A stretch of DNA of 64,000 nt from an uncultured Alphaproteobacteria bacterium (lineage in GTDB: Bacteria; Pseudomonadota; Alphaproteobacteria; HIMB59; GCA-002718135): assembly GCA_902582755.1 (NCBI GenBank), contig CACHSZ010000001.1, positions 177,774-241,773 of the forward strand. Reading direction: 5' to 3'. Positions 19,851-29,070 of this stretch are shown here, one piece after another. Both the position numbers and the translations under genes were made by a program. The stretch's first letter is position 1, and every line of letters begins with the position of its first letter. The notes beneath the pieces were generated by a model, which had not been told where the DNA came from, did no database searches, and saw only the letters and a list, made by a program, of their open reading frames with translations.

Positions 19851-20531
19851 TTATAGTGATTTATTAATTTCTTTTAAAACTTTTAATGGATCTTTTGAAG
19901 CTGTTATCGGTCTACCTATAACTAAAAAATTTGCCCCTAAATCGATCGCTTTTTTTGGTGTTTCAACTCTTTTTTGATCATCACCTTTTATTTTATTATT
20001 TATTCTTATTCCTGGTGTAATAATTAAGAAATTCTTTCCAACTTCTTTTCTAATAAAATTAATTTCTTTTGGACTACAAACAATTCCATCTAATTTGTTT
20101 TTTTTGGCAGCGTGCGCATATTTCTTAACTAATATTGATACATTTTTTTGGTTATAATATTTTTTAGTTTGATTACTGTCCATGCTTGTTAAAACTGACA
20201 CCCCTAAAATTTTAGTATTTTTTTTATTTGATTTTAAAACTTTCATCATATCGTCACCGCCAGTTATATGAATTGTGGTATAGATTGGCCTTATTTTTAC
20301 TAATGCTTCTAACCCTTTCTCAACGGTATTTGGTATATCGTGTAACTTTAAATCAAGAAATATTTTAGGACAAATTGAATAAATTTTTTTATAACCTTCT
20401 AAACCAAAATTATAAAAAAATTGGTAACCTATTTTAAAAGCATGGACCTCATTTTTTAAAATCTTTACTAATTTAATAGTTTTATTTAAATTTTTACTAT
20501 CTAAGGCAACTATTATTTTTTTAGAATACAT
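19851..20531 (-). CDS. pyrF: Orotidine 5'-phosphate decarboxylase
   Basis: 226 residues. The charged catalytic array appears as FLDLKLHDIPNT, with an N-terminal VALDSKN and the C-terminal ITPGIR and LVIGRPITAS phosphate loop. It makes UMP in the last step of pyrimidine synthesis. It overlaps ihfB by 11 bases. In gammaproteobacteria pyrF also lies downstream of rpsA-ihfB, so this arrangement may be old. Confidence 0.96.
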   Translation of the reverse strand: MYSKKIIVALDSKNLNKTIKLVKILKNEVHAFKIGYQFFYNFGLEGYKKIYSICPKIFLDLKLHDIPNTVEKGLEALVKIRPIYTTIHITGGDDMMKVLKSNKKNTKILGVSVLTSMDSNQTKKYYNQKNVSILVKKYAHAAKKNKLDGIVCSPKEINFIRKEVGKNFLIITPGIRINNKIKGDDQKRVETPKKAIDLGANFLVIGRPITASKDPLKVLKEINKSL

Positions 20532-20829
20532 CTTCTCTATCTAAATCAGAGGAGGGATTAATTTTTTTATGAAAAATTTTACCTATTTTAAAATGTAATT
20601 TATAATTTTGATTTTTAAATATTTTTTCATTTGTCTTAGGATTTCTAACATATTTTTCTTTATTGATTTTTCTACTTAAAGTTCCAAATCCTCTTATCTC
20701 AATATTTTTTCCATCCTTAAGTGAATTTTTTATTTTTTTTATAAAAATATCAAATAATAACTCAATGTCTTCTTCTGTTAAGTTACTATTTTTTTTTTTG
20801 AGCTTATCAAGGATTTCTGATTTTAACAT
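20521..20829 (-). CDS. ihfB: Integration host factor subunit beta (HU/IHF family)
   Basis: 102 residues. The DNA-bending arm is visible as GFGTLSRKINKEKYVRNPKT, with the intercalating proline in RNPKT. Its place directly after rpsA identifies IHF-beta and not HU. The C-terminal tail after KIFHKKIN extends as an acidic DLDREDVF. It overlaps the pyrF start by 11 bases. Together with IhfA it bends DNA at promoters and the origin. Confidence 0.93.
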   Translation of the reverse strand: MLKSEILDKLKKKNSNLTEEDIELLFDIFIKKIKNSLKDGKNIEIRGFGTLSRKINKEKYVRNPKTNEKIFKNQNYKLHFKIGKIFHKKINPSSDLDREDVF

Positions 20830-20834
20830 TAATC

Positions 20835-22535
20835 CTATTTTTTTAAAACTGATCCTAGAATATCACCTAAGGAAGCTCCAGAAGCGCTTGAACCATATTT
20901 ACTTAATGCTTCTTTTTCATCTCTTATTTCAAGCTCTTTAATAGAAAGATTCAATGATCTACTTTTGTTTTCTACCGATAAAATAACGGAGTCTATATTT
21001 TCTTCTAATGCAAACCGATCGGTTTTATTTTCATTTTTGTCATTAGATAGGTTTGATTTTTTAATATATCCATAAATTTGTTTTTCTTGATCTAATTCAA
21101 TTTTCAAGCCCTTTTCATCTATATTAATAACCTTACCTGTTACTTTTGAGTTAATTGGATTTGCATTGATATAATCTTGAATTGGATCATTTTTTAAATG
21201 TTTAATACCGAGGCTTATTCTTTCTTTCTCTGCGTTTATATCCAAAATTTTAACTTTGACCTTATCACCTTTGCTAAATTCTTTGATAATTTTTTCACAC
21301 TCTTTTTCATCCCAGCTAAGGTCTGATATGTGAACCATACCATCGATTTCATCTACAACTTTTACAAATATACCAAAATCAACTATATTTACTATTTCTG
21401 TATCCAAAGTGTCATTAATATTAAAATTGTCCTTAAGCTTGTCCCATGGGTTGTCTTTTGTTCTTTTTAAGCTGCAATTAATTCTTTTCTTTTCATCATC
21501 AATTTCTAAAACAATGACTTCAATTTCATCATTTATATTAACAACTTTAGACGGATGAGGTGGTTTTTTTAGCCAACTAAGTTCATTAAGTGTAATTGTA
21601 CCATCAAAAGAATCTTTGATTGTAACATTCACGTTGTTGTCATTTAGGTTTACTACCTTACAGAAAATTTTATCCTCTACTTTTATATTATCTCTTACAG
21701 TATCCCATGGATTTTCAGTCAATTGTTTAATACCTAAACTCAACCTCGATAACTCTTCATCAAATTTTAAAACTTTTACCTTAATTGTAGAATTTAATTC
21801 TAAAATATCGCTAGGATTGTTTATTTTTGTCCAAGATATATCAGTTACATGAACCAAGCCATCGATGCCACCTAGATCTATAAATGCACCATAATCAGTT
21901 ATATTTTTAACTTTTCCTTCAATAATTGATCCTTCTTTTATATTTTTTAAAAGTTCAGATCTTTGCTCTTTTAACTCGTTTTCTGTAATAGCTTTCCTTG
22001 ATACAACTATGTTTCCTCTATATTTATCCATTTTTAAAATCATTAATTCTAGAGGTTTATTTAGCAGTTCTTTTGTATCTTTAATTATTTGTCTAGTTTC
22101 TATTTGACTACCAGGAAGAAATGCTACCACTCCATCTAGATCAACACTCATTCCACCTTTTACTCTATTAAAAGGGATCCCTGTTACTACTTTATTTTCG
22201 TTAAAGCTTAATTGAAGATTTTGCCATGCTTTTTGTTTTACTGCCTTTTCTCTTGATAATAGTGTTTCACCATTTGCATTATCAACATTTTCTATGAAAA
22301 CTTCTGTTTCATCTCCTACATCTATTTCAGATTTTTGTCCTGGTCTTGAAAATTCACTTAGAGGAACTCTGCCTTCACTTTTTAAACCAACATCTATGGT
22401 TACTATATCATTTTCAATTGATATTATTTTACCAGAAGTAATACTTTTTTCTTTAGCAGTTGAATTTTTAAAAGAATTTGTGATTAGTTCGTCATATTCA
22501 GAGTTAGATACTTTGGTATTTGTTTGACTATTCAT
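20835..22535 (-). CDS. rpsA: 30S ribosomal protein S1
   Basis: 566 residues with six S1 RNA-binding repeats; the later ones are easiest to see (GSIIEGKVKNITDYGAFIDL, LDTEIVNIVDFGIFVKV). The first two bind the ribosome and the rest bind mRNA. The cmk-rpsA-ihfB order is universal in proteobacteria. With weak or absent Shine-Dalgarno sequences at many starts in this window, S1 should matter strongly for translation initiation. The C-terminus ends in a short Ser/Gly/Ala tail (SSASGASLGDILGS). Confidence 0.98.
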   Translation of the reverse strand: MNSQTNTKVSNSEYDELITNSFKNSTAKEKSITSGKIISIENDIVTIDVGLKSEGRVPLSEFSRPGQKSEIDVGDETEVFIENVDNANGETLLSREKAVKQKAWQNLQLSFNENKVVTGIPFNRVKGGMSVDLDGVVAFLPGSQIETRQIIKDTKELLNKPLELMILKMDKYRGNIVVSRKAITENELKEQRSELLKNIKEGSIIEGKVKNITDYGAFIDLGGIDGLVHVTDISWTKINNPSDILELNSTIKVKVLKFDEELSRLSLGIKQLTENPWDTVRDNIKVEDKIFCKVVNLNDNNVNVTIKDSFDGTITLNELSWLKKPPHPSKVVNINDEIEVIVLEIDDEKKRINCSLKRTKDNPWDKLKDNFNINDTLDTEIVNIVDFGIFVKVVDEIDGMVHISDLSWDEKECEKIIKEFSKGDKVKVKILDINAEKERISLGIKHLKNDPIQDYINANPINSKVTGKVINIDEKGLKIELDQEKQIYGYIKKSNLSNDKNENKTDRFALEENIDSVILSVENKSRSLNLSIKELEIRDEKEALSKYGSSASGASLGDILGSVLKK

Positions 22536-22536
22536 A

Positions 22537-23172
22537 TTAAAGATTAAAAATTATTTCATTTATTTGTTTAACGGTTCTAGAGAAACTAACATTATTATCT
22601 ATTATATGGGCATCCTTAGGAATTACTAAAGGTGAATTTGTTCTATTTTTATCTTTATAATCTCTCAATTTTATATCCTTTAAAAGTTTTCGGTATATAG
22701 ACTTTTCACCACTATCAATCAACTGTTTATATCTCCTTTTTGCTCTAATTTCAGGTTTTACTTCAATATATAGTTTTAAATCTGCGTTTTTAAAAACTAC
22801 AGATCCTATATCTCTTCCATCAATAACAAAACCCCTAGCTTTTTTGTTACAAGAAACAAATTCGTGTTGTAATTTATTAATAAAATCTCGTACACATTTA
22901 TGAACAGCAATTTTTGAGGCAAGATTACTAATCTCTTGAGTTCTAATTCTTTTACTTTTTTGATATGAAAAAGAATTAATTTTCTTAATTTTTTTATTAA
23001 TATTACTTATGTTATTAATGTTAATTTTATCATTGATTAATATATAGGCTAATCTTCTATATAATATTCCTGTATCTAAATGTTTTAATTTATATTTTTT
23101 ACAAATATATTTCGAAATTTTTTCTTTACCTGAAGCCGCGGGTCCATCAACTGTAATAATTATCTGTTTCAA
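22537..23172 (-). CDS. cmk: Cytidylate kinase with atypical P-loop
   Basis: 211 residues; phosphorylates CMP and dCMP. The substrate-binding GFVIDGRDIGSVVF and lid RAKRRYKQL are canonical. The P-loop reads DGPAASGKEKISK, whereas the family normally has GKGT or GKST, so the hydroxyl residue after GK(x) is replaced by Lys. The start is TTG at 23172, overlapping the aroA stop by three bases (TTGA). Position between aroA and rpsA is conserved, so identity is secure even with the odd loop. Confidence 0.93.
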   Translation of the reverse strand: MKQIIITVDGPAASGKEKISKYICKKYKLKHLDTGILYRRLAYILINDKININNISNINKKIKKINSFSYQKSKRIRTQEISNLASKIAVHKCVRDFINKLQHEFVSCNKKARGFVIDGRDIGSVVFKNADLKLYIEVKPEIRAKRRYKQLIDSGEKSIYRKLLKDIKLRDYKDKNRTNSPLVIPKDAHIIDNNVSFSRTVKQINEIIFNL

Positions 23173-24467
23173 ATGAATTTGCCACCTAATTTATTAATCT
23201 CAGTTATAAATGAAGGAAAACTTGTGTTTATAGACTCAGAATCTTTTATTTTTAAAGGACCAATTTTTGTGCCCATTATTGCAAATGCCATTGCAATCCT
23301 GTGATCAAAGTCAGTTTGTATAATATTTTTATTAATTTTATAATTTTTTGAAGGACTAATATATAAATCATCATTATTGGTATGGCAATCAACACCACAA
23401 TTTTGCAAATTTAATAATATTAGTTTTAGTCTATCACTCTCTTTAACTCTTAATTCTTTTAAACCTCTAAAAATACTTGGGGATTTTGCAAATGAAGCAG
23501 CTACTGCTAGAATCGGATATTCATCTATCATTAAATCTGCCATTTCTGGCCCAAACTCGCATCCATTTAATTCAGAGCTTCTAACTTCTATATCACAAAC
23601 TTTTTCATTGTTACTAAATCTTTCATTTGACAAAATTATTTTAGCACCCATTTTTTTTAATGCTAAAATTATTCCATTCCTTGTTGGATTATTATTGATG
23701 TTTTTCAATACAAGATGAGACTTCTTATTTATTAGAGCCGCAACTATGAAAAAAGCACTGCTTGATAAATCATTAGGAACATCAATATTTTTTGAAAACA
23801 ATTCTTTTTCACCTGTAATCTTTATTAATTTTCTATTTTCTGTGTTTTGTATATTTATATGTGCGCCAAAAGATTTAAGCATTATTTCTGTATGATTTCT
23901 AGTAACTTTATTTTCAGTAATTAAAGTTTCTCCTTTTGTGTTTAAGCTTGCTAGCAAAATTCCTGATTTAATTTGAGCAGAAGGTATCTTTAAATCGAAT
24001 TTTTTTGCTATCAGATCATTACCTATTATTTTTAAAGGCATAGTTCCATTTGAAGTAAATATTTTAGCATTCATTCTATTAAGTGGTTCAGAAATTCTTT
24101 CCATTGGTCTTCTAGATAAAGAGTTATCTCCGGTTAGAACGGTATCAAATTTTTGAGCAGCTAAAAGACCAGTAAGTAATCTAGCACTTGTTCCAGAATT
24201 ACCCAAATATATCTCATTTTTAGGTTTTTTTAAGGAATTAAGTCCTTTACCAAAAATCATTATTTTTTTGTTAGATTCTATAATTTTTACACCCATGTCT
24301 TTAAATGCTTTTAGTGTATGTAAAACATCATCAGATTTTAAAATATTATTTACCTCACAAATACCATTAGAAATTGAGGGTATAATAATAGATCTATGAG
24401 ATATAGATTTATCTCCAGGTATAATAGCTTCTCCATTGATGCCACTAGAAATGGAATGACTTATCAT
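23169..24467 (-). CDS. aroA: 3-phosphoshikimate 1-carboxyvinyltransferase (EPSP synthase)
   Basis: 432 residues. Substrate-binding motifs GDKSISHRSIII, GNSGTSARLLTG and LRVKESDRLK are present, and the C-terminal DHRIAMAFAIMG carries the other active-site charges. It performs the sixth step of the shikimate path, feeding tryptophan (trpA/B/F) and phenylalanine (pheA), both in this window. Alphaproteobacterial aroA-cmk-rpsA order is preserved. In relatives rpoN usually follows lptB; here aroA starts two bases after lptB ends. Confidence 0.97.
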   Translation of the reverse strand: MISHSISSGINGEAIIPGDKSISHRSIIIPSISNGICEVNNILKSDDVLHTLKAFKDMGVKIIESNKKIMIFGKGLNSLKKPKNEIYLGNSGTSARLLTGLLAAQKFDTVLTGDNSLSRRPMERISEPLNRMNAKIFTSNGTMPLKIIGNDLIAKKFDLKIPSAQIKSGILLASLNTKGETLITENKVTRNHTEIMLKSFGAHINIQNTENRKLIKITGEKELFSKNIDVPNDLSSSAFFIVAALINKKSHLVLKNINNNPTRNGIILALKKMGAKIILSNERFSNNEKVCDIEVRSSELNGCEFGPEMADLMIDEYPILAVAASFAKSPSIFRGLKELRVKESDRLKLILLNLQNCGVDCHTNNDDLYISPSKNYKINKNIIQTDFDHRIAMAFAIMGTKIGPLKIKDSESINTSFPSFITEINKLGGKFI

Positions 24468-24468
24468 T

Positions 24469-25215
24469 TTATAGTTTAAAATTTGAACCTAAATAAAATT
24501 TCTTTATTTTTTCATCGTTCACTGCTGAAATAGGGTCGCCTTCATAGAAGATAGCACCCTCGTTAACAATATAAACTTTATCAACTATCTTTAGTGTTTC
24601 TCTAACATTGTGATCTGTTATTAAAATACCAATATTTCTATTCTTTAATTTCTTGATAATTAGTTTGATTTCTTCAATAGATACAGGATCTATTCCCGTT
24701 AGTGGCTCGTCTAGAAGTAAATACTTGGGATTTGTTGCTAAAGTTCTAGCAATTTCTAACCTTCTTCTTTCTCCACCTGACAAAACTACAGATTTAGATT
24801 TCCTCACATGATTTATATCAAATTCATTTAGAAGATTTTCTAATAAGATATTTTGTTTACTTTTGTCTTTTTCCTTAATTTCAATAATTGACAATAAGTT
24901 ATCTTCTACGCTCATACCTCTAAAGATTGAAGCTTCTTGCGGAAGATAGCTTATTCCAAGTTTACCTCTTAAGTATATTGGAAGATTTGAAACATCTAAT
25001 TTATCCAGAATGATACTCCCACTATCAGGTTTAACTAAACCAACAATAATATAAAAGGTTGTTGTTTTACCCGCTCCATTTGGACCTAAAAGTCCAACGA
25101 CTTCTCTCCTATTAATATTTATTGTAATATCCCTTACAACTTGTTTCTTACCATAAGTTTTTGAAATCTTATTTATAGATAAACTGTTATCTAGAATCTT
25201 AAATTTATTATTCAT
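24469..25215 (-). CDS. lptB: LPS export ABC transporter ATP-binding protein
   Basis: 248 residues. Walker A GLLGPNGAGKTT, signature VVLSGGERRRLEIA, Walker B YLLLDEPLTGIDP and the H-loop in GILITDHNVRET match LptB. It powers LptFG to pull LPS from the inner membrane to LptC-LptA. It overlaps lptA by eight bases, completing lptC-lptA-lptB. In most alphaproteobacteria rpoN, hpf and ptsN follow; none is present here. Confidence 0.97.
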   Translation of the reverse strand: MNNKFKILDNSLSINKISKTYGKKQVVRDITININRREVVGLLGPNGAGKTTTFYIIVGLVKPDSGSIILDKLDVSNLPIYLRGKLGISYLPQEASIFRGMSVEDNLLSIIEIKEKDKSKQNILLENLLNEFDINHVRKSKSVVLSGGERRRLEIARTLATNPKYLLLDEPLTGIDPVSIEEIKLIIKKLKNRNIGILITDHNVRETLKIVDKVYIVNEGAIFYEGDPISAVNDEKIKKFYLGSNFKL

Positions 25216-25969
25216 TATTTTGAATTATTACTTTAACTTTTGTTTTATCGTTAGATTTGATTTTATATGAATTATTTTTAGTATCAAGTGTTCCATAATT
25301 ACCTGTAATTTTTTCTCCATCTCGAATTATTGTAACATCATCTATCAATTCTATTAATGAAATTTCATTATTAAAAATTATTTTTTTTGCAAACATTTCA
25401 GTATCATTATTTTTAACGTAAGAAATTTTATCATCAAATACATCTAAGAAAATTACCTCTTTTTGATCTTCTTTGCTTGAGAAAATACCTTTAATTGAAT
25501 TTCCTTTAATAAGGATAGTTTCATTGATTAATTTAGAGTTTGGTCCTATTAAAGAAAAATTTCCATTAATATTGTTAACTTCAATATAGCCATCAGAAAA
25601 CATTTCTATATCTTCCGTAATTAACTCAGATTTGATTCCCTCTACCTTTAATTTCTCAATGTTAACCTCAAATCTCAATTTTTCTCCATTTCCATTTAAT
25701 TTAAATTCTGGAGAAATAAAATCTACATTTCCTTCAGCATTTAGTTCGACAATGTCATACAAACTTTTATCAAAATCAATTTTAACAAGATCAGCATTTA
25801 AACTAAAAGTATCTGATAAAATTTTTACATTTTTTTTTAATAAATAGTATTTCTCATTTTGAAAAACTTCTATTCCGTCTTCTGTTGTAATTTCAGTCTC
25901 ACCTTTTTCTAAAGCTAATACAGATGTTGAAAAAATAAATATTATTATTAATTTTAGAATTAATCTCAT
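25208..25969 (-). CDS. lptA: LPS transport periplasmic bridge protein LptA
   Basis: 253 residues with a signal peptide (about 1-19, ending STSVLA). The rest is the beta-jellyroll OstA repeat pattern (ADLVKIDFD, NAEGNVDFIS, IEVNNINGNF, NNSYKIKSN). LptA forms the filament carrying LPS across the periplasm. It is longer than the E. coli protein (185), so it may hold an extra OstA-like repeat. Its ATG overlaps the lptC stop (ATGA). Identity comes mainly from position between lptC and lptB. Confidence 0.9.
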   Translation of the reverse strand: MRLILKLIIIFIFSTSVLALEKGETEITTEDGIEVFQNEKYYLLKKNVKILSDTFSLNADLVKIDFDKSLYDIVELNAEGNVDFISPEFKLNGNGEKLRFEVNIEKLKVEGIKSELITEDIEMFSDGYIEVNNINGNFSLIGPNSKLINETILIKGNSIKGIFSSKEDQKEVIFLDVFDDKISYVKNNDTEMFAKKIIFNNEISLIELIDDVTIIRDGEKITGNYGTLDTKNNSYKIKSNDKTKVKVIIQNNE

Positions 25970-26415
25970 TTTAAAATAACAAAAGATTTACCATAAAAAA
26001 CTATTCTGTCTCCACTATCAAAAATATCAAATCCATCTGAAGAAATTGTTGTATTTTTAGATTTAAATAATGATTTAGTTTTGCTCTGAGCGGTCTGATT
26101 ATCTCTATTAAAAATAACTTTTTCGGTTTCAATACTAAATTCATTGGATTTGAATCTTACATTATCTTTTAGTAATATTTCGTTATTATTTAAAAAATTA
26201 CCTTTATTTGCTGTGACATAGATTTTTTTGGTTTCATTGTTAATTGTAAATTTTGGTTTAGAAATATCTGCATTAGGTATATTTATTTTGGAATCAGATA
26301 TCTCAAGATTAATCATGCTTAATCTCTTAGAAAATATTATCATTAGAAATATTAATAATATTAGTAATCCAAAAAAAATTATTAATTTTCTATTTATATG
26401 TAAAAAAAAATTCAA
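25966..26415 (-). CDS. lptC: LPS export protein LptC
   Basis: 149 residues, a single membrane anchor (about 9-29, IIFFGLLILLIFLMIIF) followed by a small OstA-like beta domain (KKIYVTANKGNFLNNNEILL). It passes LPS from LptBFG to LptA. The start is TTG at 26415, one base after the kdsD stop; the next ATG is inside the anchor, so TTG is preferred. Sequence is diverged and identification leans on the kdsD-lptC-lptA-lptB order. Confidence 0.88.
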   Translation of the reverse strand: MNFFLHINRKLIIFFGLLILLIFLMIIFSKRLSMINLEISDSKINIPNADISKPKFTINNETKKIYVTANKGNFLNNNEILLKDNVRFKSNEFSIETEKVIFNRDNQTAQSKTKSLFKSKNTTISSDGFDIFDSGDRIVFYGKSFVILK

Positions 26416-26416
26416 A

Positions 26417-27376
26417 TTAACTCGTCAATCTTAATAAATCATGAATATGAACTATTCCTAAAGGTTTTTTTCTATCACAGATGAACAAACTTGTTATTTT
26501 TTTTGTATTCATCAAATTTATTGCTTCTCCAACTAGCATTTCCTTATTTGCTAAAGTTGGGTTTTTTGTCATTATTTCAAAAGCTTTTTTTTCAAAAAAT
26601 TTTGAATTTAATTTTCTTCTTAGATCTCCATCAGTAATTATACCAACTATATGATTTTTATTATTAATTACTCCAATACAACCAAAACTTTTTTTAGTCA
26701 TAGTAAGTAAAGCTTTTGACATCTTTTCTTCCATTTTAGCAAGTGGGAGTTCTTTACCAATATGCATAATTTCTTTTAAGTATTTTAAATCTTTACCTAT
26801 ATTTCCTCCTGGATGAAGGCTTTTAAATTCAGTACTTTTAAATCCTCTTAATTCTAATAAAGCTATTGCAATACAATCTCCAATAATCATAGACATTGAA
26901 GTGGAGCTTGTTGGTGCTAAATTTAAAGGGCAAGCTTCAATTGGTTTTTTATATAAAATACTTACTGTTGAATTTTTGTGAAGAGTACTTTTTGAGTTAC
27001 TAGTTATACTTATTAATTTTATATTAAATCTTCTGGTAAACTGAATTATGTTATTCAGTTCAGATGTTTCACCAGAATTTGAAATTGCTATTACACAATC
27101 ATCTTTTTTTATACTTCCTAAATCTCCGTGACTAGCTTCTGTCGCATGAATAAAATAAGATGGTGTTCCTGTTGAAGTTAGAGTTGCAGATATTTTATTT
27201 CCTATATGAGCGCTTTTACCAACTCCTGTAATAACCACTTTACCTTTAGTGTCATAAATTAAATTTACTACCTTGCAAAAATTACTATTAAAAGCAGTTG
27301 TTAAATTTTTTATACTATTTATTTCTCTAGATAATGTTCTTTTAGCGCTACTAATTATTTTTTTATTATTGTTCAT
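26417..27376 (-). CDS. kdsD: D-arabinose-5-phosphate isomerase (KpsF/GutQ family)
   Basis: 319 residues: a SIS sugar isomerase domain (VITGVGKSAHIGNKISAT, SNSGETSELNN) followed by two CBS domains (MHIGKELPLAKM..., GIITDGDLRRKLN, HIHDLLRL). It makes arabinose 5-phosphate, the first precursor of Kdo; KdsB, which activates Kdo, is also in this window at 58 kb. The ATG shares one base with the rnd stop (TAATG). Confidence 0.95.
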   Translation of the reverse strand: MNNNKKIISSAKRTLSREINSIKNLTTAFNSNFCKVVNLIYDTKGKVVITGVGKSAHIGNKISATLTSTGTPSYFIHATEASHGDLGSIKKDDCVIAISNSGETSELNNIIQFTRRFNIKLISITSNSKSTLHKNSTVSILYKKPIEACPLNLAPTSSTSMSMIIGDCIAIALLELRGFKSTEFKSLHPGGNIGKDLKYLKEIMHIGKELPLAKMEEKMSKALLTMTKKSFGCIGVINNKNHIVGIITDGDLRRKLNSKFFEKKAFEIMTKNPTLANKEMLVGEAINLMNTKKITSLFICDRKKPLGIVHIHDLLRLTS

Positions 27377-27984
27377 TAATGTTTAAATATATCTTGTTCC
27401 GACCAACCACTTAAATCTAAATCAGTTCTATATTGAATAAAATCAAAACATGCATGTGCAAGCTTGCTTCTTTTCTCTCTTAATAACATTTTATCGAGCT
27501 TATTTTTTATTTTATGTAAATATAAAACATCAGTTGCGGCATAATTTTGCTGATCTTTAGTCAATTCTCCTCCCCAATCAGAAGATTGTTCAGTTTTTGA
27601 AATTGATTTTCCTAATAATTCACTACAAAGATCTTTGTATCCATGCTTATCAGTATAAGTTCTGACTAATTTTGATGCTATTTTAGTGCAGTAAATGTTT
27701 TTAATTTTAATTTTGAAATTCTCTTTGAATACAGCAACATCAAATCTAGCATAATGAAATATTTTTTGAATTTTGTTATTTTTAAGAATTTTAATTAAGT
27801 TTAATGGTTTTTGAACAGACATATCAATTTTTACTAAATGACATATTTCATCACCATTTGAAATTTGAACTAAGCATAATTTGTCCCTTTTAGGATTTAA
27901 ACCCATTGTTTCACTGTCCAATGCAATAATATTAGAGGCTTTAAAACTTTCTGGCAGATCTCCTTGATAGAGGTTTATTTTCAT
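27376..27984 (-). CDS. rnd: Ribonuclease D, short form
   Basis: 202 residues: only the DEDDy exonuclease domain, lacking the HRDC domains of E. coli RNase D, as usual in alphaproteobacteria. The acidic residues lie in ALDSETMGLNP, FHYARFDVAVF and NYAATDVLYLH, where the Tyr marks the DEDDy class. It trims 3' ends of tRNA and other stable RNA. First gene of the fifteen-gene minus-strand run; its promoter must lie in the 62-base gap to the divergent gene, but I could not pick a convincing one. Confidence 0.92.
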   Translation of the reverse strand: MKINLYQGDLPESFKASNIIALDSETMGLNPKRDKLCLVQISNGDEICHLVKIDMSVQKPLNLIKILKNNKIQKIFHYARFDVAVFKENFKIKIKNIYCTKIASKLVRTYTDKHGYKDLCSELLGKSISKTEQSSDWGGELTKDQQNYAATDVLYLHKIKNKLDKMLLREKRSKLAHACFDFIQYRTDLDLSGWSEQDIFKH

Positions 27985-27985
27985 T

Positions 27986-28014
27986 TTGATTTTATTACCT
28001 GTATGATTTATATT
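27986..28014 (+). promoter_or_regulatory. Candidate promoter for the NDUFA9-like gene
   Basis: TTGATT, exact 17-base spacer, TATATT. Transcription would start near 28021, leaving a leader of about 26 bases with the purine-rich AAAGG ahead of the ATG at 28047. Confidence 0.55.
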
Positions 28015-28046
28015 TTTTCTCTATATCACTAATTTAATTAAAGGTC

Positions 28047-28952
28047 ATGAAATCAATAGTAATTTTTGGAGGTTCAGGTTTTGTTGGTAAACATTTAATA
28101 AGACGTCTTACAAAAAATGGCCATAAAATCATAGTCCCATATCAAAGATCTGTACAAGAAGCTAAAATCCGACTTTTAGGTGTAACTGGACAAGTAATTC
28201 CATTTCGTTATTCTTCATTAGGAGATAAAAGGCTCAAATCTGTTTTAAATAATGTCGACGTATGTATTAATTTGAAAACTACATACGATCAAAAGAAAGG
28301 TGATTTTAATCATACAATATATAAGTTTAATCAGAAGCTTATTAGAATTTTAAAATCTAGTAAGGAACTAAAGCAATTCATTCTTTTTTCTGGTCTCGGT
28401 GTAGATATTGATAAAAATTCAACAAGAAGTATTGCAGTACATAAATCTGAAAAGGAAGCTTTTAAACAACTAGATAATGTAATTATTATTAGACCTGGTG
28501 TTATTATAGGTGGTGGCGATATCTTCATGAAAAGACTTTTGCCAATATTTAAAGCTTCATTTTTTGTCCCACTTTTTGGAGATGGTTCAACAAAATTCCA
28601 ACCCGTATTTATTGATGATGTTTCTTTAGCCGTTGATGAAATAATTAATTCCAATATTGAGGGGAAAAATATTTACGAACTTGCTGGTCCTAGGATTTAT
28701 TCTTACAAAGAATTTTTTAATCATATTTCTAGTTTTTTAAACAAAACTCGAGTTTTAGTTCCTGTTCCTATGGCATTTATGAAACCTATGATAAATATTG
28801 CTGAAAAAACTCCAATTTCTCCTCTTACCTCAGAACAGTTAATATTATTTGAAAAGGATAATATTCTCGTAAATGTCGATAAATCGTTTCAAAATCTTGA
28901 TATTAATCCACAGGATACACTACAAATACTTAAAAAAATTGTTGTAAATTAA
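28047..28952 (+). CDS. NAD(P)-binding complex I NDUFA9-family protein
   Basis: 301 residues of the atypical short-chain dehydrogenase family. The Rossmann motif IFGGSGFVGKHLI opens the protein, followed by QRSVQEAKIRLLGVTGQV and a central region with PGVIIGGGDIF. This is the alphaproteobacterial relative of mitochondrial complex I subunit NDUFA9 (39 kDa), an accessory subunit that binds NADPH and is probably needed for assembly or stability. It is encoded alone, away from any nuo genes, as usual. It has the active-site Tyr region weakened, so catalysis is doubtful. Confidence 0.85.
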   Translation: MKSIVIFGGSGFVGKHLIRRLTKNGHKIIVPYQRSVQEAKIRLLGVTGQVIPFRYSSLGDKRLKSVLNNVDVCINLKTTYDQKKGDFNHTIYKFNQKLIRILKSSKELKQFILFSGLGVDIDKNSTRSIAVHKSEKEAFKQLDNVIIIRPGVIIGGGDIFMKRLLPIFKASFFVPLFGDGSTKFQPVFIDDVSLAVDEIINSNIEGKNIYELAGPRIYSYKEFFNHISSFLNKTRVLVPVPMAFMKPMINIAEKTPISPLTSEQLILFEKDNILVNVDKSFQNLDINPQDTLQILKKIVVN

Positions 28953-29070
28953 GGGTTTTCTCAGTTTTAGTACATAGATGGTACTATTATTACAAAATTA
29001 TTGTTTCTTTTTTCATCTTGAATGTGTATTTGGTTCGATCTAGATAAAATAGTAAACAAATGATAACTAA

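Noticed and set aside
28968-28986. TAGTAC/GTACTA hairpin before gltD as a terminator
   Set aside because: Six weak pairs with no T-run after it; too slight to call.
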